DNA of 64,000 bases. Origin: Zestomonas insulae (lineage in GTDB: Bacteria; Pseudomonadota; Gammaproteobacteria; Pseudomonadales; Pseudomonadaceae). Below, one piece after another: positions 47,642 to 56,028 of the stretch. The stretch is taken from the NCBI RefSeq assembly GCF_016901015.1, contig NZ_JAFEUP010000006.1, positions 248,001-312,000 of the forward strand, given 5' to 3'. The number at the start of each line of letters is the position of its first letter. Position 1 is the first letter of the stretch. The position numbers and the translations under genes are program-made. The notes under the pieces were generated by a model that worked only from the letters and a program-made list of their open reading frames with translations, was not told where the DNA came from and searched no databases.

Positions 47642-48700
47642 GTGCTGGTAAAACGTATCTGCACCCGGCTTGCGATTCTCGCCGCGCTGGCCGGTCCGGC
47701 CGTCGCGCAACCCGTGTTCACTTCGCCCATGGACCTGGCCGCCGCGCCGAGTACCAAGGCGCTGCTTTCTCCGCTCAATGCACTGGCAGCGGCGGGTGGT
47801 CGGACGATTGCCGCCGGGCAGCGCGGCCACATTCTCTATTCCGACGATGGCCAGACCTGGCGCCAGGCGCAGGTTCCGGTCAGTTCCGACCTGACCGCCC
47901 TGGCGTTCCCCAGCGCCCAGCAGGGCTGGGCGGTCGGCCATGAAGGGGTGATCCTGCACAGCGCCGACGGTGGCGTGACCTGGAACAAGCAGCTCGACGG
48001 CCGGCAGATCGCCGAACTGGTCAGCAAGCGCTACGGCGCGGCGGCCAACGCCGACGACCCAGAGGCGCAGCGCCTGCAGCAGGAGGCGGAGTCCCTTGCC
48101 GCGCAGGGCGCCGACAAGCCGCTGCTGGATGTCTGGTTCGAGAACGAGCAGAAGGGCTTCGTGGTCGGCGCGTTCAACCTGATCCTGCGCACCGAGGACG
48201 GTGGCAAGACTTGGACGCCGTGGCTCGACCGCATCGACAACCCGCGCGGCATGCACCTCTACGGCATCCGTCCGGCGGGCGGCTCGCTGTTCATCGTCGG
48301 GGAGCAGGGCCTGGTGCTCAAGCTCGATGCCGCCGGCCAGCGCTTCCAGCCGGTGGCGCTGCCCTACGAGGGCACGCTGTTCGGTCTGCTCGGCAATCGC
48401 GACATGGTGCTGGTCTACGGACTGCGCGGCAACGCGTATCGCAGCGTCGATGGTGGCGCCAGCTGGAGCAAGGTCGAGACCCATGTGCATGCCGGCCTGA
48501 CTGCCGGCACCGCGCTCGGCGACGGCTCCCTTGTGCTGGTCAGCCAGGCCGGACAAATCCTTCGCTCGCGGGACCAGGGCGCTAGCTTCGCGCCGGTCAA
48601 GCCGCGCCGTGTCGCCCCGAACTTCGCTGTGGCCCCGGCTGCTGGTGGCGCTATCGCGCTGGCCGGCATCGGTGGCGTGCGCGTGGAAAACCTGCAGTAA
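47642..48700 (+). CDS. YCF48/BNR-repeat exported protein
   Basis: A 352-aa protein starting at GTG (GAGGGT Shine-Dalgarno) with a signal peptide (cleavage around residue 24, AVAQ). The rest consists of beta-propeller repeats with the Asp-Gly-Gly-x-Thr-Trp motif of the YCF48 (photosystem II assembly factor-like) family (for example ADGGVTWNK, EDGGKTWTP and DGGASWSK). It lies 24 bases before the MMPL transporter gene, its usual neighbour, and is probably a periplasmic accessory of that transporter. Confidence 0.9.
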   Translation: MLVKRICTRLAILAALAGPAVAQPVFTSPMDLAAAPSTKALLSPLNALAAAGGRTIAAGQRGHILYSDDGQTWRQAQVPVSSDLTALAFPSAQQGWAVGHEGVILHSADGGVTWNKQLDGRQIAELVSKRYGAAANADDPEAQRLQQEAESLAAQGADKPLLDVWFENEQKGFVVGAFNLILRTEDGGKTWTPWLDRIDNPRGMHLYGIRPAGGSLFIVGEQGLVLKLDAAGQRFQPVALPYEGTLFGLLGNRDMVLVYGLRGNAYRSVDGGASWSKVETHVHAGLTAGTALGDGSLVLVSQAGQILRSRDQGASFAPVKPRRVAPNFAVAPAAGGAIALAGIGGVRVENLQ

Positions 48701-48724
48701 CAACAGATCCGTTGGGGATAGGTA

Positions 48725-51181
48725 ATGAACACCAACAAATTCGACGACAACCTGCAGACGATCCGCGACCTGAAGGCGTTCGACCGCAAGTCCGGCAGCT
48801 GGCTCGAGCGGCTGATCTTCAACCATCGCCTGCTGGTGGTGATCCTCTGTGCACTGGCCACGCTGCTGCTGGGCTGGGATGCGACCAAGCTGACGTTCAA
48901 CGCGGCGTTCGAGAAGACCATTCCGCACCACCAGCCGTACATCCGCAATTTCCTCGACAACCGCAGCGAACTTGCCGGTCTCGGCAATGCGGTGCGCGTG
49001 GTGGTGGAGAACAAGAGCGGTGACATCTTCGCGCCGGACTACCTGCAGGCGCTCAAGGAAATCAACGACGAGCTGTTCCTCACTCCGGGTATCGACCGCG
49101 CCAACGTCAAGTCGCTGTGGATGCCGGTGGTGCGCTGGAACGAAGTTACCGAGGAAGGTTTCACCGGCGGTCCGGTGATGCCCGACAACTACACCGGTTC
49201 GGCGGAGAACATCGAGCAGCTGAAACAGAACATCGGCCGCGCGCAACTGCTCGGCAGCCTGGTCGGCAACGATTACCGCTCGAGCATGATCTTCCTGCCG
49301 CTGCTGGATAAGGACGTGAACACCGGGGCGGTGCTCGACTACTGGGAACTGTCCAAGCAGCTGGAAGCGGTACGCAGCAAGTTCTCCGGCGAGCAGGGCA
49401 GTGCGCAGGTCGAGATCCGTCTGGTCGGCTTCGCCAAGGTGGTCGGCGAACTGCTCGACGGCCTGGTGCAGATGATCCTCTACTTCGCCGTCGCGGCAGT
49501 GATCGCCGCGCTGATCATCTTTGCCTGGACCCGTTGCCTGCGCAGCACCCTGCTGGTGCTGGCCTGCTCCTGCGTGGCGGTGCTCTGGCAGCTCGGCCTG
49601 ATCGCCCGGCTCGGCTACGAGCTGGACCCCTATTCGATTCTGGTGCCGTTCCTGGTCTTCGCCATCGGCGTGTCCCACGGCGCGCAGAAGATGAACGGCA
49701 TCATGCAGGACATCGGTCGTGGCACCCACAAGCTGGTCGCCGCCCGTTACACCTTCCGCCGCCTGTTCCTCGCCGGGCTGACCGCGCTGGCCGCCGACGC
49801 GGTGGGTTTCGCGGTGCTGATGATGATCGACATTCCGGTCATCAAGGACCTGGCAATCACCGCCAGCATCGGCGTGGCGCTGCTGGTGTTCACCAACCTG
49901 ATCCTGCTGCCGGTGATGCTCTCCTACACCGGTGTCAGTCAGAAGGCGGCGCAGCGCAGCCTGCGTGCCGACGAGGCGGAACTCGGCGGTGTGTGGAAAC
50001 TGCTGGTGCGCTTCACCGAACGGCGCTGGGCGCTGGCGGCGCTCGCGGCATCGTTGGTCCTGCTGGTTGGCGGCTTCATGGTCAGTACCCAGCTGAAGAT
50101 CGGCGACCTCGATGCCGGGGTTTCCGAACTGCGCCCGAACTCGCGCTACAACCTCGACAACGCCTACATCACCAACAGGTACTCGCTGTCGACCGATCAG
50201 TTCGCGGTGATCGTCAAGACCGCCCCGGAAGGCTGCCTCGAGTACCAGACGCTGATCGAGGCCGACCGCCTGGGTTGGGCGCTGCAGCAGGTGCCCGGCG
50301 TGCAGAGCACGGTGTCGCTGGCCGACGCGGTGCGCAAGATCACCGCCGGCTCTTATGAAGGCAGCAACAAGTGGCTGTCGATCCCGCCGAACCAGGACGT
50401 GCTGAACTACGCGGCGCGTACCGCCAGCACCACCAACCCGGAGCTGTTCAACACCGATTGCTCGGTGATGCCGGTGGTCGCCTACCTGGCCGACCACAAG
50501 GCCGAGACGCTCGATCGGGTGGTCAAGGCCGCCGAGGCGTTCGCCGCCGCGCACAGCACCCCCGAGCACCAGTTCCTGCTCGCCGCCGGTAGCGCCGGCA
50601 TCGAGGCGGCGACCAACATCGTGGTCAAGAAGGCCAACTTCACCATGCTGATGTACGTCTATGCGGCGGTCATCGTGCTGTGCTTCGTCACGTTCCGCAG
50701 CTGGCGCGCGGTGATCGTCGCCGTGGTGCCGCTGGTGATTACTTCGGTGCTCTGCGAGGCATTGATGGTCGCGCTGGGCATGGGCGTGAAGGTCGCCACG
50801 CTGCCGGTGATCGCCCTCGGCGTCGGCATCGGCGTCGACTATGCGCTGTACCTGCTGAGCATCCAGCTGGCCCGCCAGCGTGCCGGCGCGTCGCTCGCCG
50901 AGGCGTACTGCTACGCGCTGCGCTTCACCGGCAAGGTGGTCGCGCTGGTCGGTGTGACGCTGGCCGCCGGGGTGATCACCTGGGCCTTCTCGCCCATCAA
51001 GTTCCAGGCCGACATGGGCATCCTGCTGACCTTCATGTTCCTCTGGAACATGCTCGGCGCCCTGGTGCTCATCCCGGCGCTCTCGCACTTCCTGCTGCGC
51101 GGCAGCGCGACGCCGGACGCCGCCCGCGTGCAGGCGACCACCAACGTGCAGCGCAAGGTGCCGGCCGCCCAATGTCTCTGA
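48725..51181 (+). CDS. MMPL family RND transporter
   Basis: An 818-aa inner-membrane protein with the twofold RND/MMPL layout: TM1 at about 36-55, a large periplasmic loop, TM2-6 at about 238-400, TM7 near 435-455, a second loop, and TM8-12 at about 635-800. Proteins of this type move lipids or other hydrophobic molecules across the envelope using the proton gradient. It is next to the YCF48-like and DUF1302 genes and just upstream of two acyl-CoA dehydrogenases, suggesting uptake or export of the compound they process. GGGGA precedes the start. Confidence 0.92.
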   Translation: MNTNKFDDNLQTIRDLKAFDRKSGSWLERLIFNHRLLVVILCALATLLLGWDATKLTFNAAFEKTIPHHQPYIRNFLDNRSELAGLGNAVRVVVENKSGDIFAPDYLQALKEINDELFLTPGIDRANVKSLWMPVVRWNEVTEEGFTGGPVMPDNYTGSAENIEQLKQNIGRAQLLGSLVGNDYRSSMIFLPLLDKDVNTGAVLDYWELSKQLEAVRSKFSGEQGSAQVEIRLVGFAKVVGELLDGLVQMILYFAVAAVIAALIIFAWTRCLRSTLLVLACSCVAVLWQLGLIARLGYELDPYSILVPFLVFAIGVSHGAQKMNGIMQDIGRGTHKLVAARYTFRRLFLAGLTALAADAVGFAVLMMIDIPVIKDLAITASIGVALLVFTNLILLPVMLSYTGVSQKAAQRSLRADEAELGGVWKLLVRFTERRWALAALAASLVLLVGGFMVSTQLKIGDLDAGVSELRPNSRYNLDNAYITNRYSLSTDQFAVIVKTAPEGCLEYQTLIEADRLGWALQQVPGVQSTVSLADAVRKITAGSYEGSNKWLSIPPNQDVLNYAARTASTTNPELFNTDCSVMPVVAYLADHKAETLDRVVKAAEAFAAAHSTPEHQFLLAAGSAGIEAATNIVVKKANFTMLMYVYAAVIVLCFVTFRSWRAVIVAVVPLVITSVLCEALMVALGMGVKVATLPVIALGVGIGVDYALYLLSIQLARQRAGASLAEAYCYALRFTGKVVALVGVTLAAGVITWAFSPIKFQADMGILLTFMFLWNMLGALVLIPALSHFLLRGSATPDAARVQATTNVQRKVPAAQCL

Positions 51182-51262
51182 CGAGGACCGTGCCGGTGCG
51201 CCGCCTGCGCGCCGGCCGGTGCTCGGTTTCTACCCATTAAGCGAAATGTACAAGGTGTAACG

Positions 51263-52411
51263 ATGAGCGATTCCTCCTCTGTTTTTCTGAGCGAACAAGA
51301 ACTGATGATTCGCGACTCGGCGCGCAAGGTCGCGCTCGAGGTGGTCGCGGCCACCGCGGCCGAGCGGGATCGCAGCGGTGCCTGGCCGCACGCTGAACTG
51401 GCGGCGGCCGCCGAGCTGGGTTTTCTCGGCATGCTGATCCCCGAGGAGTACGGCGGCGCGGGCTTGAGCTTCGTCGAGTACTGCCTGGCCATCGAAGAGT
51501 TCGCCGCCGCCGACGCCGGTTTCGCCACGCTGATCCATGTGCACAACTCCGCCGGCATGTCGATCGCCCGGCTCGGCACCGAGGCGCAGAAGCGCAAGTA
51601 CCTGCCGGGTATCGCCGACGGTTCGCGGATCGGCGCGTTCCTGCTGAGCGAGCCGCAGGCCGGCTCCGACACCGCGGCGTTCCGTACCAGTGCCCGCCGT
51701 GAGGGCGAGCACTACGTGCTCAACGGCAGCAAGCAGTTCATCTCCAACGGCAACGAAGCGGGCGTCGGCCTGGTCCTCGCGGTGACTGACAAGGCCGCCG
51801 GCAAGAAGGGCAGCAGCCTGTTCATCGTCGATCCGCACGAGCATCCCGGCTATGTCGTCGCGCGCATCGAGGAGAAGCTCGGCCAGCGTTCGGCGCACGT
51901 CGCGCAGATCCAGCTCGAGGAGTGCCGCGTGCCGCTGGACAACCTGCTCGGCGCCGAAGGGGCCGGGTACGGGGCCATCATGGGTTCGCTGTCCGAGGGC
52001 CGAGTGGCCATCGCCGCGGTGGCCACCGGTGTGGCGCGTGCCGCGCTGGACGCCGGGGTCGCCTACGCCAAGGAACGCGAGGCCTACGGCGCGCCGATCA
52101 TCAACCTGCAAGGCGTGGCCTTCGACCTGGCCGAAATGGCGATGAAAGTCGACGTGTCGCACCAGTACGTGGTGCATGCCGCGCGCTTGTGCGAAGCCGG
52201 GGTCCAGTGTGCCAAGGAGGCCTCGATCGCCAAGCTGTTCGCCAGCGAGATGGCCGAGAAGGTCTGCTCCGACGCCCTGCAGGTGCATGGCGGCTACGGC
52301 TACCTAAACGACTTCCCTGTCGAGCGCTATTGCCGTGACGTGCGGGTGACCAAGATCTACGAAGGCACCAGCCACATCCAGAAGCTGATCATCTCGCGCA
52401 GCCTCGGCTAG
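51263..52411 (+). CDS. Acyl-CoA dehydrogenase (catalytic type)
   Basis: A 382-aa short acyl-CoA dehydrogenase with standard N-terminal, middle (LLSEPQAGSDTAAFRT) and C-terminal domains. The catalytic Glu is in IYEGTSHIQ (about 368-376), and the FAD block LQVHGGYGYLNDFPVERYCRD is intact. AAGGTG precedes the start. It lies 81 bases after the MMPL gene and 117 bases before a second, Glu-less acyl-CoA dehydrogenase homologue. Either a self-sufficient homotetramer or the active half of a heteromer is possible. Confidence 0.93.
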   Translation: MSDSSSVFLSEQELMIRDSARKVALEVVAATAAERDRSGAWPHAELAAAAELGFLGMLIPEEYGGAGLSFVEYCLAIEEFAAADAGFATLIHVHNSAGMSIARLGTEAQKRKYLPGIADGSRIGAFLLSEPQAGSDTAAFRTSARREGEHYVLNGSKQFISNGNEAGVGLVLAVTDKAAGKKGSSLFIVDPHEHPGYVVARIEEKLGQRSAHVAQIQLEECRVPLDNLLGAEGAGYGAIMGSLSEGRVAIAAVATGVARAALDAGVAYAKEREAYGAPIINLQGVAFDLAEMAMKVDVSHQYVVHAARLCEAGVQCAKEASIAKLFASEMAEKVCSDALQVHGGYGYLNDFPVERYCRDVRVTKIYEGTSHIQKLIISRSLG

Positions 52412-52426
52412 CGGCCTGCGGGCGGC

Positions 52427-52445
52427 CCCCTCGAAAGGCGAGGGG
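52427..52445. repeat. Short stem-loop between the two acyl-CoA dehydrogenase genes
   Basis: CCCCTC (52427-52432) pairs with GAGGGG (52440-52445). It has no T-run and probably does not fully stop transcription. Confidence 0.4.
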
Positions 52446-52528
52446 ACGGGCCTGGCGGTGCTTCCTACCCTTATCCGGACCTGGATCGTACCGGGCTGCA
52501 GGACACCGCCCTGACGAGGAATCGGGCC

Positions 52529-53641
52529 ATGAATGTTGAGAGTCCCAGCGCAGATCAGCGGTTTGTGATCGACAGCTTTCGCCAGTTCCTCGCCTCGGAG
52601 ATCGAGCCGATCGCGCGCGGCTACCGCGACCGGCCGATTCCCAAAGAGCGGATGCTCGACATCACCCAGGCGATCGCCGAATTCGGCCTGCCCGGCGCCA
52701 GCGTGGCCAAGAGCCTCGGTGGCCTAGGCCTGTCGCCGAGCACCGAGGCGATGCTGTTCGAGGAGCTCAGCGTCGTCTCGCTCGACATCGCCTGGTGCGT
52801 GATCACCAACCGCGCGGCGGCCACGGTTCTCGCCGAGCTGCCGGCAACCCAGGCGCACCTGCGCGATCGCTACCTCGCCGACCTGCTGGCGGGGCGCGCG
52901 TGCGCCGGCTTCTGCCTGGGTGATGCCGACGCGGCGCTGAATCCGTCGATCCATGCCGTGCCGGACGGCGACAGTGTCGTGCTGTCCGGCGAGGCCGGCT
53001 GGGTCGCCAATGGCCATTTCGCCGATTTCCTCATTGTTGCTGCCAGCGCTGAGCAGGGCGCGCGGTGGCATCTGATCGTCGACCGCAAGGACCACGGCTA
53101 TCTGTCGCGCAAGCTCGAGCGGGTCGCGGTGAACGGTCAGCCCGCCGCGCAGATCAGCTTCAGCGCGGTGCGGGTGCTCAGCGTCGATCGCATCTGGATC
53201 GGCGAAGCGGGGCTGCACAGCGCACGGCGGCTGCTGGCCAAGCAGCATGCCGATATCGCCCTGCTGGCGCTCGGCCTGATGCGCGCGGCCCTCGACGCCG
53301 CGCTGGCCCACCTGCACGCGCTGCACCCCGGCCTGCAGGTCGCTCCGCAGGTGGCGACCCGGCTCGCCGAGATGGCCACCTTCATCGAAGCCGCCCGGCT
53401 GATGTGCTTCCAGGCCATCGCCCAGAAGGAGGCCGGCGGCACCGCGGTGTCGATGGCCAAGTGGCTGGTCTGCGAGCTGGCGGTGAGGGTCTGTCACGCC
53501 GCCATGCAGGTGCAGGGCGGCGCGGGCCGCGACAGCGAGATCGAACGCCTGGCGCGCGAGGCGCTGCTGCTGTCGATCTCCGGCGGCACCACCGATTGCC
53601 ACAAACAGTGGATCGCCGACGCGCTTGGCGCGTCGCTGTGA
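52529..53641 (+). CDS. Acyl-CoA dehydrogenase homologue lacking the catalytic Glu
   Basis: A 370-aa protein of the acyl-CoA dehydrogenase fold (GYRDRPIPKERMLDITQAIA N-terminal domain, middle barrel, and MQVQGGAGRDSEIERLAREAL as the FAD-contact helix). Where active enzymes have YEGT the sequence reads SGGT (LLSISGGTTDCHKQWIA), so the usual base is missing. In steroid catabolism, acyl-CoA dehydrogenases are often alpha2-beta2 heteromers in which only one subunit has the Glu. The neighbour at 51263-52411 would be that partner (inference). GAGGAA precedes the start. Confidence 0.88.
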   Translation: MNVESPSADQRFVIDSFRQFLASEIEPIARGYRDRPIPKERMLDITQAIAEFGLPGASVAKSLGGLGLSPSTEAMLFEELSVVSLDIAWCVITNRAAATVLAELPATQAHLRDRYLADLLAGRACAGFCLGDADAALNPSIHAVPDGDSVVLSGEAGWVANGHFADFLIVAASAEQGARWHLIVDRKDHGYLSRKLERVAVNGQPAAQISFSAVRVLSVDRIWIGEAGLHSARRLLAKQHADIALLALGLMRAALDAALAHLHALHPGLQVAPQVATRLAEMATFIEAARLMCFQAIAQKEAGGTAVSMAKWLVCELAVRVCHAAMQVQGGAGRDSEIERLAREALLLSISGGTTDCHKQWIADALGASL

Positions 53642-53701
53642 GCCCGCCGGCCGGCTTGGCGGTTTGCCGCCGAGCGCCGACACCATGAGGCGCTGATTGT
53701 C

Positions 53702-54424
53702 ATGCTCAACCGTACCCTGCAAACCGATGCCGCCGCGCTCAAGGACACCCCGTCCCAGGCCGGCGGCGACGTGCTGCTGGTCGAACTCACCGCCCGGCAG
53801 CGCAAACTGCCGCGCCAGGCGCGTTCGGTCGCCCTGGTCGAGGCACTGAAAAAAGCCGGCCGCGACATCCTCGAGCAGGACGGTCGCGGCGGCTTGTCGG
53901 TGTACCGCCTGGCGGACTACTCGGGGGTCGCCATCAGTTCGATCTACGAGTACTTCCCGACCATCGAAGCGCTGGTCGGGGCGATCTTCGACGACTACCG
54001 CGACGAGGCGCGCCAGGAGGGGATCGCCAGCCTGGCCAGTCTGCCGGCGACCGCCACCTTGCTCGACGGCATCGAACGGGTGCTCAGCTGCGGACTGGCG
54101 GCCCTGCACCGCTGGATGCAGATCGATTCGGAGCTGAGCATCAAGGCCGCCTATCACGCCGAGCTGGTGCGCCTCGACCTGGTCAAGGCGGAGCGCTTCT
54201 GGTCGGCGATGGTGATTCCCGCATTGGTCGAGCGCTTTTCCAGCGAGGTGCTGGTGCGCGATCGGGAGAAGGCTGGCTTCCTCGCCTATCAGGCGGTGGT
54301 GGCCATCCCGCGCGCGCTGCTGCTCGAGCGGCCGCAGTACCTGGTGGCCCCCGACACCGTCCGCCTGCTGGCGCGGATGATCCATGCGCTGCTGACCACC
54401 CCGGATTTGGAAACGCGCCGCTGA
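53702..54424 (+). CDS. TetR family transcriptional regulator
   Basis: A 240-aa regulator with an unusually long N-terminal arm (about 40 residues) before the helix-turn-helix (about 45-95; YRLADYSGVAISSIYEYFPTIE). The C-terminal helical domain is the ligand-binding part. It lies between the acyl-CoA dehydrogenase pair and the LuxE-like gene, all on the same strand. A perfect palindrome in the AT-rich gap after it (54436-54459) is a candidate binding site for control of the LuxE/LuxC/alcohol dehydrogenase genes. Confidence 0.9.
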   Translation: MLNRTLQTDAAALKDTPSQAGGDVLLVELTARQRKLPRQARSVALVEALKKAGRDILEQDGRGGLSVYRLADYSGVAISSIYEYFPTIEALVGAIFDDYRDEARQEGIASLASLPATATLLDGIERVLSCGLAALHRWMQIDSELSIKAAYHAELVRLDLVKAERFWSAMVIPALVERFSSEVLVRDREKAGFLAYQAVVAIPRALLLERPQYLVAPDTVRLLARMIHALLTTPDLETRR

Positions 54425-54435
54425 CCGCCGGTCTG

Positions 54436-54459
54436 TGTTTTAAAAAGCCATCTAAAACA
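54436..54459. promoter_or_regulatory. Palindrome in AT-rich promoter region upstream of LuxE-like gene
   Basis: TGTTTTA (54436-54442) and TAAAACA (54453-54459) are a perfect inverted repeat with a 10-base spacer. The segment 54436-54480 is markedly AT-rich compared with its surroundings. It probably contains the promoter of the LuxE-like operon and may be the operator of the adjacent TetR protein. Confidence 0.5.
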
Positions 54460-54594
54460 AATAGTTAGGCGATTTTTTCGGGTGACTGAATCCGGAACTA
54501 ATCGGCGCCGAGGCTCCCTACACTGGCTCTACGGTGGCGATGGGGGAGCGTTCCCCTCGACACGCGAACGAGCGAATTCGAGGAGGCTCTGCGC

Positions 54595-56025
54595 ATGACA
54601 CGAACAATCGACGAGAAGGTCGAACTGCTGTTGACCAACCCTGCGGAGTTGGCCGAGCACTCCTTCGAGACCTGGAATCAGCTGCCGCGCGACGAGGTCG
54701 ATGCGCTGCAACTGGCGGCACTCCAGCGCCGCTTCGCGCAAATGCGCGACAGCATTCCGGTGCTGAAGAAGCTCGCCGATGGCGAGGGCGTCGAGCGCAT
54801 CGAGAAACTCGAGGATCTGGTGCCGCTGCTGTTCGAGCACACGGTGTTCAAGTCCTACCCGCCATCGCTGCTGGAGAAGAACAACTTCACCGCGATCAAC
54901 AAGTGGCTGAGCCGGCTGGTCATCCCGGAAATCGGTGAAAAGATCCTCGCCACCGACGTCAGCGGTTGCCAGGGCCTCGACGACTGGTTCGAGACCATGG
55001 ACGAAGCGGTACCCGAGCTGTGCCTCAGCCACACCTCCGGCACTTCCGGCACCCTGTCGTTCCTGCCGCTGGGTTTCCGCGAGTTCGAGAAATCCGTGCA
55101 GATCCGTCGCCTGTATGCCTGGGGCATGACTGGCCCGGACAGCCCGGCGGTGGACATGCATTCCGCCTATCCCTACTACCGCAAGGGCTACCTCAGCCAC
55201 CTGCGCGGCAACGTGATGCTCATGCGCACGGTGCTGCCGAGCCTGGACAACTTCCATGCCGCCTACCCGGCGACGCTGTCCAGCGACGTGCTGCACCTCG
55301 GCGCCAAGGTCCGCGCGGCACATGCCAAGGGCACCCTCGACCGTCTGGTGATCAGCCCCGAGCTGCTGGCCAAGAAGAAGGCCTTCGATCAGCTGCAGGC
55401 CGACATGCCGCAGCACCTGGCCAACTTCTTCGACGAGATGACCCGCGAACTCAAGGGCAAGCGCGTGTACATCGGCGGCACCTGGAACCTCCTGCACAAC
55501 ATGGCCAAGGCCGGTCTGGAACGCGGCATCGAGGGCGTGTTCCACCCCGATTCGTGGATCGCCACCACCGGCGGTGCCAAGGGCGTGGTGCAGCCCGAGG
55601 GCTGGCGCGAAGAGGTGATGCGTTTCACCGGCGTGAACAAGATCAACGAGACCTACGCGATGTCGGAAACGCCGAGCGGTTCGCACGCCAAGTGCGAGCA
55701 CGGCAACTACCACTTCGCGCACACCGCGATTCCCTTCGTGCTCGACCCGGAAACCGGCAAGTCGCTGCCCCGTGAAGGTCGGCAGACCGGCCGCGCGGCG
55801 TTCTTCGACCTCGGCGCCGACCTGCGCTGGGGCGGCTTCATCACCGGCGACGAGATCACCGTGGAGTGGGACAAGCCCTGCGCCTGCGGCCGGCCGAGCC
55901 GTTACGTGGCCGGCGCGATCCAGCGCTACAGCGACAAGAACGGCGGCGACGACAAGATCACCTGCGCCGCCTCCGAACAGTCCCATCGCGAGGCGATGGA
56001 CTTCCTGAATACCTTCGAGGGCTGA
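54595..56025 (+). CDS. LuxE-like acyl-protein synthetase
   Basis: A 476-aa protein of the LuxE/PaaK-like adenylate-forming group, which activates an acid as acyl-AMP and hands it to a LuxC reductase. Recognisable blocks are SHTSGTSGT (about 143-151, phosphate-binding loop), INETYAMSETPS, and ITGDEITVEWDKPCACGRPS with the CxCGR motif. It is about 100 residues longer than luminous-bacterium LuxE, mostly at the N-terminus. The gene is followed 3 bases later by the LuxC-like gene, and no luciferase genes are present, so a catabolic or lipid role is likely. Confidence 0.88.
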   Translation: MTRTIDEKVELLLTNPAELAEHSFETWNQLPRDEVDALQLAALQRRFAQMRDSIPVLKKLADGEGVERIEKLEDLVPLLFEHTVFKSYPPSLLEKNNFTAINKWLSRLVIPEIGEKILATDVSGCQGLDDWFETMDEAVPELCLSHTSGTSGTLSFLPLGFREFEKSVQIRRLYAWGMTGPDSPAVDMHSAYPYYRKGYLSHLRGNVMLMRTVLPSLDNFHAAYPATLSSDVLHLGAKVRAAHAKGTLDRLVISPELLAKKKAFDQLQADMPQHLANFFDEMTRELKGKRVYIGGTWNLLHNMAKAGLERGIEGVFHPDSWIATTGGAKGVVQPEGWREEVMRFTGVNKINETYAMSETPSGSHAKCEHGNYHFAHTAIPFVLDPETGKSLPREGRQTGRAAFFDLGADLRWGGFITGDEITVEWDKPCACGRPSRYVAGAIQRYSDKNGGDDKITCAASEQSHREAMDFLNTFEG

Positions 56026-56028
56026 TCC

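Noticed and set aside
47492-51172. An open frame of 1,226 codons on the minus strand opposite the YCF48-like and MMPL genes
   Set aside because: Its translation is His/Ala/Asp/Val-rich low-complexity sequence typical of antisense frames in GC-rich codon-biased genes, and the plus strand holds clear MMPL and YCF48 domains.
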